Made by a program: the position numbers and the translations under genes. From Bacteroidales bacterium (lineage in GTDB: Bacteria > Bacteroidota > Bacteroidia > Bacteroidales > P3), in contig DUQY01000027.1 in the NCBI GenBank assembly GCA_012837565.1, forward strand, positions 1 to 8,456: DNA of 8,456 nt, given 5' to 3'. The stretch's first letter is position 1. Each line of letters starts with the position of its first letter. The notes beneath the pieces were generated by a model, which saw only the letters and a list, made by a program, of their open reading frames with translations, made no database searches and was not told where the DNA came from. Positions 1-6,845 of this stretch are shown piece after piece.

Positions 1-1
1 A

Positions 2-280
2 GAAAATGAAGATGGATATAGCTTTGAATATATAAATAATTATTTATCAAGTAATAATCCTCAGCCAATTAGTTTGACTATGCCAATAAGCAATAAAGTA
101 TATAAAAGCAATATACTTTTCCCTTTCTTCGATGGTTTAATTCCTGAGGGCTGGTTATTAGATATTGCTCAGAAGAATTGGAAGATAAAGAATAATGATA
201 GGATGTCTTTACTACTTGTTTGCTGTAAAGATTGTATAGGGGCAATAAGTGTTGTACCATTTAATAATGATGAACTATGA
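2..280 (+). CDS. HipS-like protein (HipA N-terminal subdomain), 5' partial
   Basis: The frame is open from the first complete codon at position 2 to the TGA at 278-280, so about 92 residues are visible and the start lies outside the window. The visible part begins with residues resembling GYSFEY, continues with a PISLTMP stretch, and has the motif LFPFFDGLIPEGW at nt 116-154. It ends with a DCIGAISVVP stretch typical of the HipA N-subdomain family (Couple_hipA, PF13657). An in-frame TTG at 74 could pass for a start, but conserved family sequence precedes it, so it is internal. In one-piece HipA this subdomain is fused to the kinase. Here it is a separate gene whose stop overlaps the next start in an ATGA. 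In the HipBST systems of E. coli the equivalent small protein HipS acts as antitoxin. That role here is inference. A DNA-binding HipB-like gene would be expected upstream, outside the window. Confidence 0.85.
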   Translation, partial: ENEDGYSFEYINNYLSSNNPQPISLTMPISNKVYKSNILFPFFDGLIPEGWLLDIAQKNWKIKNNDRMSLLLVCCKDCIGAISVVPFNNDEL

Positions 281-1212
281 AAAGATGCCTTTACTGTTAC
301 CAGCCGTTAGAAGATAATGAAATAGATTTTCACTCAAAATGTTCAAAAAAGATATTTGGATTTTCTCAACCTCCTTCAATTCCATACACATTAAAAGATA
401 TTGAAGGATTGGCTTTGGAAGTGATTCGTTCACAGATTACCTTGACAGGCGTTCAGCCAAAGATTTCATTGAATATTGAAAAGAAGACAAGTGGGGCAAA
501 GCGTTTTACAATAGTTGGAGTTTTGGGTGATTATATACTTAAACCACAAACCTCTCAGTATAAATCTTTGCCAGAGAATGAAGACTTAACTATGCATCTT
601 GCTGAAATTGCTAAAATAAAGACAGTCCCTCATTCTTTAGTTAGGTTTGAAGATGGTAGTTTGGCATATATAACAAAAAGGATAGATAGGAATAAGAAGA
701 GTTTCAAGATTGCTATGGAGGATATGTGTCAGTTAACGGAAAAACTAACTGAATATAAGTATAAAGGCTCTTATGAACAGATTGCAAAGAAGATAATTAT
801 TCATTCCGCAAACCCAGTATTGGATGTAATAAGATTCTTTGATGTTGTTTTATTCTCTTTCCTTATTGGCAATAGTGATATGCACTTAAAGAACTTTTCA
901 TTATATAATAAGTCAGGAAAATATGAGCTAACACCAGCCTATGATTTACTCTCAACAAAGCTTGTTATTCCAGATGACAAAGAAGATTTGGCACTTACCC
1001 TCAATTCAAAGAAGAGCAATCTAAAGAGAAAAGACTTTGAGGACTTATTAAGTAAATATGTAGAGGCAAAAACAATAGAAAACTCCTTTAATAAGTTCCG
1101 TAAAGCTATACCAAAATGGTTAAAGTTTATAGATAAGAGTTTCCTTAGTACAGCAGAAAAACAAGTTTATAAAACCATAATTGAAAGAAATTCAAAAATA
1201 TTGGAGGATTAG
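277..1212 (+). CDS. HipT-like serine/threonine kinase toxin (split HipA kinase)
   Basis: This 311-residue protein matches the kinase part of HipA. Residues 4-22 form a C4-x2-C7...H19-x3-C22 knuckle that probably binds zinc and is common in Bacteroidota split HipA proteins. Residues 55-62 (TLTGVQPK) match the Gly-rich loop; HipT proteins carry an SxS-type autophosphorylation site there, and this one has T55 and T57. K89 in YILKP is the likely ATP lysine. NSDMHLKNFS (199-208) is the catalytic loop with D201 and N206, and AYDLL (221-225) carries the metal-binding D223. All core kinase residues appear intact, so the enzyme is probably active. Known HipA/HipT kinases inactivate aminoacyl-tRNA synthetases (GltX for HipA, TrpS for E. 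coli HipT); the target here cannot be read from sequence. The ATG overlaps the HipS stop by 4 nt, implying translational coupling, and the gene is followed by a strong terminator. Confidence 0.9.
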   Translation: MKRCLYCYQPLEDNEIDFHSKCSKKIFGFSQPPSIPYTLKDIEGLALEVIRSQITLTGVQPKISLNIEKKTSGAKRFTIVGVLGDYILKPQTSQYKSLPENEDLTMHLAEIAKIKTVPHSLVRFEDGSLAYITKRIDRNKKSFKIAMEDMCQLTEKLTEYKYKGSYEQIAKKIIIHSANPVLDVIRFFDVVLFSFLIGNSDMHLKNFSLYNKSGKYELTPAYDLLSTKLVIPDDKEDLALTLNSKKSNLKRKDFEDLLSKYVEAKTIENSFNKFRKAIPKWLKFIDKSFLSTAEKQVYKTIIERNSKILED

Positions 1213-1340
1213 AATAACCGAAAAGCGATAGCACTACCGACTTTGAGTACACGACACCAAAAAATCCATGTCAAAAGTTATAATAATTTTATAAGACGAT
1301 TAATTGAAAAATACAATAAAAAGACTTGATATAAATTAAA

Positions 1341-1355
1341 AAAGAGGGGGTCTTT
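1341..1355 (-). terminator. Possible weak terminator of the rnf operon
   Basis: Read on the - strand, AAAGA-CCCCC-TCTTT forms a 5-bp stem with a C5 loop and is followed by more T residues (six T in total at 1343-1338), then AT-rich sequence. It sits about 130 nt after the rnfE stop and directly after the strong 1356-1393 hairpin, which would also fold in this direction. The stem alone is weak, so the call is tentative. Confidence 0.3.
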
Positions 1356-1399
1356 ATGAAACGCTGTTTTAATTTCTTGAAACAGCGTTTCATTTTTTT
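1356..1399 (+). terminator. Intrinsic terminator of the hip module
   Basis: A perfect 14-bp inverted repeat (ATGAAACGCTGTTT at 1356-1369 and AAACAGCGTTTCAT at 1380-1393) encloses a 10-nt loop. Seven T residues run from 1393 to 1399. In the + direction this is a classic Rho-independent terminator about 145 nt after the HipT stop. The two arms are also the first two units of the 21-nt repeat array annotated separately. Confidence 0.75.
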
Positions 1400-1442
1400 A
1401 AAACAGCGTTTCAGTAAATTGTTATAGCGTTTTAATTTTGTC
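1359..1442. repeat. Short array of AAACAGCGTTT units with 21-22 nt spacing
   Basis: Four related 11-nt cores are evenly spaced: AAACGCTGTTT at 1359-1369 (inverted), AAACAGCGTTT at 1380-1390 and again at 1401-1411, and a degenerate ATAGCGTTTTA-like copy at about 1424-1434. Centre-to-centre distances are 21, 21 and about 22 nt, close to two helical turns. Linkers are AT-rich. The first two units form the terminator stem. The two inner units also share the following TCA. The region lies between the convergent hipT and rnfE genes. Confidence 0.7.
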
Positions 1443-1482
1443 TCTTTTTAGGGCTTGTTTTCATGAACAATACGCATTATTG

Positions 1483-2073
1483 TTAGGCCTTGCTGGTCTT
1501 GAGTTTGTTTATGACTGCTATTAGGTATCCAAGTGCTATAAATGCTCCTGGTGCTAAGACGAAGATTAGGATGCCGTCGTGGTCGCCTATGAATTTGTAG
1601 TTGAAAAGTGAGCCTGAGCCTAATATTTCTCTTATGGAGCCAAGTAGGGTAAGGGCAAAGGTGAAACCTAGTCCCATTCCTATTCCGTCAAGCATTGAGT
1701 CAAAGACTGTGTTTTTGTTTGCATATGCTTCTGCTCTTGCAAGAATGATGCAGTTTACTACAATTAGGGGAATGAAGATTCCTAAGCTTGCGTATAATGC
1801 TGGAACATAGGCTTGCATTGATAATTGTAGGATAGTTACAAATGATGCAATAACAACAATAAATGCTGGTATCCTAACTTTATCTGGTATATAGCTTTTG
1901 ATTGCTGAGATAACAATATTTGAGCAAATTAGAACAAAGGCTGTTGATAAGCCCATTCCTAAGCCATTGATTGCAGAGGTTGTTGTTCCAAGTGTTGGAC
2001 ACATTCCAACTAAGAGTACAAATATTGGATTTTCTCTTATTATTCCCTTTGATAATATACTTAACTTACTCAT
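1483..2073 (-). CDS. rnfE: RnfE, membrane subunit of the Rnf ferredoxin:NAD+ oxidoreductase
   Basis: The 196-residue, strongly hydrophobic protein belongs to the RnfA/RnfE/NqrD/NqrE family and is of normal length, with about six membrane segments. The N-terminal block ENPIFVLLVGMCPTLGTTTSA (written here as two motifs, ENPIFVLL and GMCPTLGTTTSA, within residues 14-34) and the ARAEAYA block (112-118) identify RnfE rather than RnfA. C25 and C108 match the half-membrane cysteines that, with two from RnfA, hold a [2Fe-2S] cluster in this family. The start codon lies inside the rnfG 3' end (8-nt overlap, 2066-2073), indicating coupled translation. It is the last gene of the operon, with no rnfA after it. 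Confidence 0.93.
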   Translation of the reverse strand: MSKLSILSKGIIRENPIFVLLVGMCPTLGTTTSAINGLGMGLSTAFVLICSNIVISAIKSYIPDKVRIPAFIVVIASFVTILQLSMQAYVPALYASLGIFIPLIVVNCIILARAEAYANKNTVFDSMLDGIGMGLGFTFALTLLGSIREILGSGSLFNYKFIGDHDGILIFVLAPGAFIALGYLIAVINKLKTSKA

Positions 2074-2716
2074 GGCTATTGGTGTTTTGTGATTGTTCTT
2101 GCAATTCTGGCTCTTCTTGTTTTGGCTGTTGGTCTGCTTGATAGGTCTTATATGCTTCGAAGGCGTCTCTTATTGAAGAAAGAAAAGCTCTTGAGGATAT
2201 TGTAGAGGCGGTTATTGCATCAATATCTCCACCATCTTTACTTACGGTGAAGTTTACTTTATCTGGATTTTTTCCTATAATTGTTTGATTTGCTTTTGAT
2301 GATTTAAACCACTGGTCTATTTTTGAGCCTAGGCCTGGTGTTTCTGCTGAAGAAAGGATTGTGTAGTTTGAAACCTCTCCTTTATTATCAACTCCTACCA
2401 TTATTTCAATTGTGCCTGCATATCCATCAGTGGAATAGGTTTGGATTGCTGCTCCAACAAGCTCTCCTTTTTCCTCTGCGGGATATATTATAAATGGAAT
2501 TTCTTTTCCTTCAAGCTTAATTTCAACTGGCTCACCTACTGTTGCGTTCTTACTTGGAAGAACATCTTTTATTGCATCTTGTTGCTTTTTGCTTTGAGCT
2601 ATTGCAATTGGTTCTTTTGTTACAGTGTAGATTCCTGCTAAGAGAGAAGAGGAGATAAGAGATATTATACTTAAAGATAATATCATATTTTTTAAAGACG
2701 ATTCTAATTTTGCCAT
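2066..2716 (-). CDS. rnfG: RnfG, periplasm-facing FMN-carrying subunit of Rnf
   Basis: This 216-residue protein has one N-terminal membrane segment (about residues 10-31) and an FMN-binding domain. ETPGLGSKI (125-133) is the conserved family motif. DAITASTISSRA (166-177) contains the flavin attachment site; the usual TGAT core reads TAST, keeping the acceptor threonine T172. ApbE-type transferases attach FMN by a phosphodiester bond to this threonine in the family. The last 23 residues or so form a Gln/Glu/Asn-rich tail (about 194-216) beyond the conserved domain. The stop overlaps the rnfE start by 8 nt. RnfG relays electrons between the other flavin and Fe-S centres of the complex. Confidence 0.93.
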   Translation of the reverse strand: MAKLESSLKNMILSLSIISLISSSLLAGIYTVTKEPIAIAQSKKQQDAIKDVLPSKNATVGEPVEIKLEGKEIPFIIYPAEEKGELVGAAIQTYSTDGYAGTIEIMVGVDNKGEVSNYTILSSAETPGLGSKIDQWFKSSKANQTIIGKNPDKVNFTVSKDGGDIDAITASTISSRAFLSSIRDAFEAYKTYQADQQPKQEEPELQEQSQNTNSHE

Positions 2717-2740
2717 AATATTTCTTTCTTTAAAATGGGT

Positions 2741-3700
2741 TTAGTAACCAAAAGGTTTTGGTTTGAAGCCTTTGTTGATAAGTGGAGTAACTGCGTTCAT
2801 AATAAGTATTGCAAATGAGACTCCCTCTGGCATAGGCCCAAAGCTACGGAATATAATTGTTAGAACGCCACAACCAAAGCCAAAGATTAGTTGTCCTTTA
2901 TAGGTTATGGGTGATGTTACCATATCTGTTGCCATAAATATTGCTCCTAACATCATCCCTCCTGCCAACATATGGTATGCAGGGTTCATATACTGCGATG
3001 GGTCAACAAGCCAGAGAACAAGAGCAAATGCTGCTGCACTAAGTAGGAAAGATACTGGTATATGCCAAGTAATTACTTTTCTAAATAATAGAATAAGACC
3101 TCCTATAATAAGAGCAAGAGCAGAGACCTCTCCAAGAGATCCTCCTATATTACCAATAAACATATTAAAAAGATCAGCTGCTTGACCATTTTTAAAGGCA
3201 AGAAGTGGAGTTGGTCCTGTTACAGCATCGGTTAGGTTAGAACTAGAAAATAGTGCTTTTGGTATTGGCCAATCGGACATTGCAACTTTCGCAGGAAAAG
3301 ATATGAAAAGGAATACACGACCGACAAGTGCTGGATTGAAAGGGTTTTTTCCTAAGCCTCCGTAAGACATTTTAGCTACTCCGATTGCTACCAAAGCTCC
3401 AATAGCAAGAATCCAAAGAGGAACACTTGCAGGAAGGTTGAAAGCAAGTAGAACACCTGTTATAACAGCTGAGCCATCTTTAATTGTAGGTGTAACCTTT
3501 AGAACGAATTTCTGAATAAGCCATTCAAATAGGACACATAGGAAAACAGATGTTAGAGTTACTACTAAGGCTGGTAGGCCAAAATAATATACTCCTACCA
3601 ATAGGGCAGGTAAAAGGGCTATAACAACCGTCCACATTATGCTTTTTGTGGTTTGTTTGCTCTGAACGTGCGGTGAACCCGAAACTGTTAATAATGCCAT
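2741..3700 (-). CDS. rnfD: RnfD, membrane flavoprotein subunit of Rnf
   Basis: The 319-residue polytopic protein is of normal family length and has about eight to ten membrane segments. Recognisable blocks are SGSPH near the N-terminus (7-11), DGSAVITGVLLAFNLP (75-90), GLGKNPFNPALVGR (115-128) and PEGVSFAIL (291-299). The covalent FMN site lies in DAVTGPTPL (158-166): the usual (S/T)GAT reads TGPT, with T164 as the likely acceptor. MATDMVTSPIT (256-266) is the second conserved membrane motif. RnfD carries electrons and helps form the ion path in the membrane. It follows the inserted PsbP-like gene after 30 nt, and rnfG follows after 24 nt. Confidence 0.95.
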   Translation of the reverse strand: MALLTVSGSPHVQSKQTTKSIMWTVVIALLPALLVGVYYFGLPALVVTLTSVFLCVLFEWLIQKFVLKVTPTIKDGSAVITGVLLAFNLPASVPLWILAIGALVAIGVAKMSYGGLGKNPFNPALVGRVFLFISFPAKVAMSDWPIPKALFSSSNLTDAVTGPTPLLAFKNGQAADLFNMFIGNIGGSLGEVSALALIIGGLILLFRKVITWHIPVSFLLSAAAFALVLWLVDPSQYMNPAYHMLAGGMMLGAIFMATDMVTSPITYKGQLIFGFGCGVLTIIFRSFGPMPEGVSFAILIMNAVTPLINKGFKPKPFGY

Positions 3701-3730
3701 ATCTTAAAAATTTGTTTATATACTATTGTC

Positions 3731-4306
3731 CTATCTCTTATAGTCTAAATAAGACCTTGTGGAACGTATTATTTCTAAATATTTTATCTTATAATTTAAT
3801 TCAAAATCCTCCTCTTTGCAAAATGAGGTAAAGGAAATAACCTTGTTAAACATCTTAATGAAGTAGAAATAGCTAATGCAAGGCTCATCTCCAATATAGT
3901 ATTTTGCTAGAAACCAAATAGCTTCTTTTCCATTAATTTTTTCTTTTCCTTGTTTGTCAATAACAAAATCAACAAAAAACTCACTCCAATCAATTGAATG
4001 AAAGTTTGCATCAAGATATTCCTCTAAGCCTCCTTCATCCCAACGGATTGGATTAATTTGTATTTTCTCTTCAATAATCTCTTCATCGCTCTCAGAATCT
4101 ATTTCATCTTCTGAATACTCTTCTGAAAAAGGACAGTATAATGTTATCTCTCCATCTTGACCCTCTTCCAATTGCCAATCATCAGGATAAGAAACCATAA
4201 AATCATTTACCTTGTCGATATATAATTCTTTCCCCATTTGTTGTGCAAAAACATACGAGCAACAAAAAACAAAGGCTATGAATAATATTATCTTATTAGG
4301 TTTCAT
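3731..4306 (-). CDS. Exported PsbP-like protein of unknown function inside the rnf operon
   Basis: This gene encodes 191 residues. Residues 1-21 are a signal peptide (K-containing start, hydrophobic core, VFA before QQ), so the product is exported. NDFMVSYPDDWQ (34-45) resembles the opening strand of PsbP/Mog1-fold proteins. The later pattern of INGKEA (124-129), a YFYF strand, and a C-terminal helix ending IIRST (179-183) fits the same alpha-beta sandwich. This fold call rests on pattern only. A very acidic segment spans about residues 62-80. Its start is 7 nt after the rnfC stop and rnfD follows 30 nt after its end, so it must be co-transcribed with rnf. It is not one of the recognised Rnf subunits, and no catalytic motif is seen. 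Placement suggests a periplasmic accessory or assembly role, or a passenger; that is inference. Confidence 0.8.
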   Translation of the reverse strand: MKPNKIILFIAFVFCCSYVFAQQMGKELYIDKVNDFMVSYPDDWQLEEGQDGEITLYCPFSEEYSEDEIDSESDEEIIEEKIQINPIRWDEGGLEEYLDANFHSIDWSEFFVDFVIDKQGKEKINGKEAIWFLAKYYIGDEPCISYFYFIKMFNKVISFTSFCKEEDFELNYKIKYLEIIRSTRSYLDYKR

Positions 4307-4313
4307 TGATTGA

Positions 4314-5645
4314 TTATTTTTGTGTTCTTTTTCTTCTTAGTTCTGAAATATTGTTTTTTGATAGACGAAGCATATCAAGAAGAGGTCTTCCTGCAGGACA
4401 GGTATAAAGACAAGTCCCACATTCTATGCAGTCCATTGCAAATGCTTTTTCTGCTTCTTCCCATTGGCGGTTTTCTGCTAGTTGGGCAATAAGAATAGGT
4501 TCTAAACCCATTGGGCAAACAGTTATACACTTTCCACAACGCAAACAATTAGTTTCTTCCTTACGAGAAGATTCCTTATTTGACATAACTAAGATTGCAG
4601 AAGTGGTTTTTACGGTTGGAGCTGATAGCTCGCTAATTGCTTTGCCCATCATTGGCCCGCCGCTAATAACTTTGCCTGTATCTTCTGGAAGTCCTCCAAA
4701 GGCATCAATTATCGATTGCATTGGAGTCCCAACCCTAACTAATAAGTTTTTTCTTTCCTTAACGCTCTTTCCTGTTAGGGTTAGGATGTTCTCAATAAGG
4801 GGTTTGTTTTTTTGAACAGCATGATATATAGCCACTGCTGTTCCAATATTATTTACTACACAACCAACTTCGATTGGGAGCTTACCACTTGGCACCTCTT
4901 TTTTGGTTAATGCATATATTAATTGCTTTTCTGCTCCTTGAGGATATTTTGTTTGAAGAGGAACAATCTCAATGCCTGTAAAATTCTTAGCCAATTCTCT
5001 CATCCTTTTAATAGCTATTGGCTTATTTTCTTCAATTCCAACCAATGCTTTCTCAACACCTAATGCCTTTTTCATTATCTCAATCCCAATTAATGACTCT
5101 TCAACGTTTTCAGCCATCAATCTATAGTCAGAGGTTAGGTAAGGCTCACATTCAGCTGCATTAATAATTAAGTATTCAGCTGTTCTGCCCTGAGGAACCA
5201 TATATTTGATATGAGTAGGGAAGGCAGCCCCGCCTAAACCCACAACACCCATTTCTTTTATCTTTTCAATAATCTCTTTTGAATCAAGCTTAATCTCTCT
5301 AATAATATCATTTGAAGTATCAATTCCTTCCATCCACTCATCTTCTTCAACATCAATGAAAACAGCTTGTTTCTTATAGCCCGTGAAGTCGGTTGCAAAA
5401 TCAATTTTAGATATTATTCCAGTATATGGAGAATGAGTGTTGGCACAAATAAACTGTTCTGCCTTAGCAATCAATTGTCCTGTCTTTACCCTATCGCCTT
5501 TTTGAACAATGAGGGTTGCTGGTGCTCCCAAGTGCTGGGAAACAAACACAACTCCTTGTTTTGGCAATGGAAAAACTTCTACTGAACAATCATTTGTTAA
5601 CTTATTTTCTTCTGGGTGAGCTCCACCCCTACGGAATGTCTTCAT
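4314..5645 (-). CDS. rnfC: RnfC, NADH/FMN- and Fe-S-binding subunit of Rnf
   Basis: This 443-residue cytoplasmic protein lacks membrane segments and is of normal length. It opens with the typical FRRGGAHPEENK block. The lipoyl-like barrel follows (about 40-100, with HSPYTGII at 71-78). The nucleotide/FMN-binding core has GVVGLGGAAFPTHIK (133-147) and NAAECEPYL (162-170). An SLBB-like segment is centred on the region around 295-330. Two 4Fe-4S motifs follow: C367, C370, C373, C377 and C406, C409, C412, C416. RnfC is the site where NAD+ is reduced. The gene starts 35 nt after rnfB and ends 7 nt before the inserted PsbP-like gene. Confidence 0.96.
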   Translation of the reverse strand: MKTFRRGGAHPEENKLTNDCSVEVFPLPKQGVVFVSQHLGAPATLIVQKGDRVKTGQLIAKAEQFICANTHSPYTGIISKIDFATDFTGYKKQAVFIDVEEDEWMEGIDTSNDIIREIKLDSKEIIEKIKEMGVVGLGGAAFPTHIKYMVPQGRTAEYLIINAAECEPYLTSDYRLMAENVEESLIGIEIMKKALGVEKALVGIEENKPIAIKRMRELAKNFTGIEIVPLQTKYPQGAEKQLIYALTKKEVPSGKLPIEVGCVVNNIGTAVAIYHAVQKNKPLIENILTLTGKSVKERKNLLVRVGTPMQSIIDAFGGLPEDTGKVISGGPMMGKAISELSAPTVKTTSAILVMSNKESSRKEETNCLRCGKCITVCPMGLEPILIAQLAENRQWEEAEKAFAMDCIECGTCLYTCPAGRPLLDMLRLSKNNISELRRKRTQK

Positions 5646-5680
5646 TGCTTTGATAGTTTAGTTAATTTATTTGATTTGTT

Positions 5681-6526
5681 TTAAGCCTCAACACTTGCTT
5701 TTTCTTTCTTTGGAGGGAAGTTTATTTCGAGAATAGCTCCTGTTGGACATACCTCAACACATTTACGACAGAGCTTACATTTATTATAATCAATATATGC
5801 AAGATTGTTTGTTAGGGTTATTGCATCAAAAGGACATGCCTTTACACAAAGACCACATCCAATACAGCTTACATTACAGTTTTTCTTTGACATCACACCC
5901 TTTTCTGTGTTTACACAACTAACAAATACTCTTCTATTCTTTATTCCTTTATTTCTTAACTCAATAATCTTTCTTGGACATTCCTTAACGCAAGCCCCAC
6001 AAGCAACACATTTCTCTTCATCCACAACTGGTAGAAGGGTAATTAGATCAATATGAATTGCATCGAAAGGACAAACAGCCTCGCAGTTGCCTAAGCCCAA
6101 ACAAGAATTAGGACAACCACCCTCTGATGCCATATTTAGATGAGCATATAGGCAGTCCTTTACTCCTTCGTACTTAATCTTAGGTGTTGTGTTGATTTTT
6201 CCTCCATTACAACGAATTACTGCAATTTGAGGGGTGGCTTCGGCAGCCTCTAGACCCATCAATGAAGCAATCTCTTCCATAACCTTGTTGCCACCAACCG
6301 GGCATTTCATTCCTTCAAGAGAATTATTCCTTACAATGGTCTCTGCCATTGACCGACAGCCAGCATAACCACATCCTCCACAGTTAGCTCCAGGAAGCAT
6401 ATCTGTTAGGGTGTCTATTCGCGGGTCTTCAATTACTTTAAATTTTTGGGCAACAAAATAAAGGATTATAGCTGCTAAGGTTGCAGTCAAGACCAAAACC
6501 AAAATTGAGAAAATAATAGTTGACAT
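5681..6526 (-). CDS. rnfB: RnfB, ferredoxin-accepting Fe-S subunit of Rnf
   Basis: The 281-residue protein has one N-terminal membrane anchor (about 4-25). The Fe4-S domain follows, with C49, C52, C57 and C75 in the CGGCGYAGC context. The C-terminal half has four CxnC clusters ending in CP: C138/142/148/152 (unusual spacing, x3-x5-x3), C173/176/179/183, C221/224/227/231 and C250/253/256/260. This is the multi-cluster electron-entry subunit that takes electrons from reduced ferredoxin. It is the first gene of the operon, preceded by a promoter-like box about 40 nt upstream and a short 5' leader. An RseC/MucC-type gene, common just upstream of rnfB in this group, is not present. Confidence 0.96.
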   Translation of the reverse strand: MSTIIFSILVLVLTATLAAIILYFVAQKFKVIEDPRIDTLTDMLPGANCGGCGYAGCRSMAETIVRNNSLEGMKCPVGGNKVMEEIASLMGLEAAEATPQIAVIRCNGGKINTTPKIKYEGVKDCLYAHLNMASEGGCPNSCLGLGNCEAVCPFDAIHIDLITLLPVVDEEKCVACGACVKECPRKIIELRNKGIKNRRVFVSCVNTEKGVMSKKNCNVSCIGCGLCVKACPFDAITLTNNLAYIDYNKCKLCRKCVEVCPTGAILEINFPPKKEKASVEA

Positions 6527-6563
6527 AATATCTTAAACTTTATGTAGATAAAATTACAAGATG

Positions 6564-6571
6564 CAAAATTA
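6564..6571 (-). promoter_or_regulatory. Bacteroidota-type -7 box (TAATTTTG) for the rnf operon
   Basis: On the - strand TAATTTTG matches the TAnnTTTG -7 consensus of the Bacteroidota primary sigma factor. It lies about 37 nt before the rnfB ATG, giving a leader of roughly 30 nt. No clear TTTG -33 element is seen 19-21 nt further upstream. A near-copy (TTGTAATTTT) occurs again about 15 nt closer to the gene. It is the only exact TAnnTTTG on this strand in the 595-nt gap. Confidence 0.55.
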
Positions 6572-6802
6572 CAATAAAATAATATTAATTCCTCTTAAAA
6601 CTAGTTTAATTTAACATTGACTATGTGTATTAAAATTAAAATACAAGCTTTTATCAGATCTTATTTTACTGATTGATTGTAAAGTAAATAGATAAATTCA
6701 CTGTATCCATTAATAATATTGCAACGGTCTTAATATATACACAAGACAAGATTATAAATAATAAGAATATCAGACCTCAAATACTTTTTAATAAATCAAG
6801 GG

Positions 6803-6845
6803 TCAGAGGTTGGCACTAAGCTAACTTGTCTTAGTGCAACTCTGA
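6803..6845. repeat. Long bulged inverted repeat (hairpin)
   Basis: TCAGAGGTTGGCACTAAG (6803-6820) pairs with CTTAGTGCAACTCTGA (6830-6845). The result is 16 base pairs with two single bulged G residues in the left arm and a 9-nt loop (CTAACTTGT). Neither side is followed by a T-run, so it is not a standard terminator. It could be a structured RNA element, a protein site, or paired ends of a small inverted-repeat element. It lies in the gap between the NlpC/P60 gene and rnfB. Confidence 0.75.

Larger units (their letters stand above)
1213..1482. other. Intergenic region between convergent hipT and rnfE; no rnfA
   Basis: This 270-nt stretch sits where rnfA (normally about 190 codons) would follow rnfE. 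It is too short for rnfA and no frame shows any RnfA-like remnant. Positions 1213-1330 are AT-rich with nothing recognisable. Positions 1341-1442 hold the terminators and repeat array. A small AT-rich hairpin (AACAATA at 1466-1472, TATTGTT at 1478-1484) overlaps the rnfE stop. Confidence 0.8.

Noticed and set aside
74..280. A complete small gene starting at TTG 74
   Set aside because: Conserved HipA N-subdomain sequence continues upstream in the same open frame to the window edge.
1433..1440. TAATTTTG on the + strand, an exact -7 consensus
   Set aside because: It lies in the degenerate fourth repeat unit, has no -33 element, and points only into the antisense strand of rnfE.
1359..1442. Possible CRISPR array
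   Set aside because: Units are about 11 nt with 10-nt AT-rich linkers, one unit is inverted, and there are no cas genes; far too short for repeats and spacers.
1448..1477. Nine-residue reading frame after rnfE on the - strand
   Set aside because: Too short, no ribosome binding site and no similarity to the N-terminus of RnfA.
1466..1484. AACAATA/TATTGTT hairpin as the rnf terminator
   Set aside because: AT-only 7-bp stem overlapping the stop codon with no T-run after it in the - direction.
1483..2073. Calling this gene rnfA instead of rnfE
   Set aside because: Its N-terminal ENPIFVLL...MCPTLGTTTSA pattern is RnfE-like; RnfA typically has a VNNFVL...GICPFLGVS pattern.
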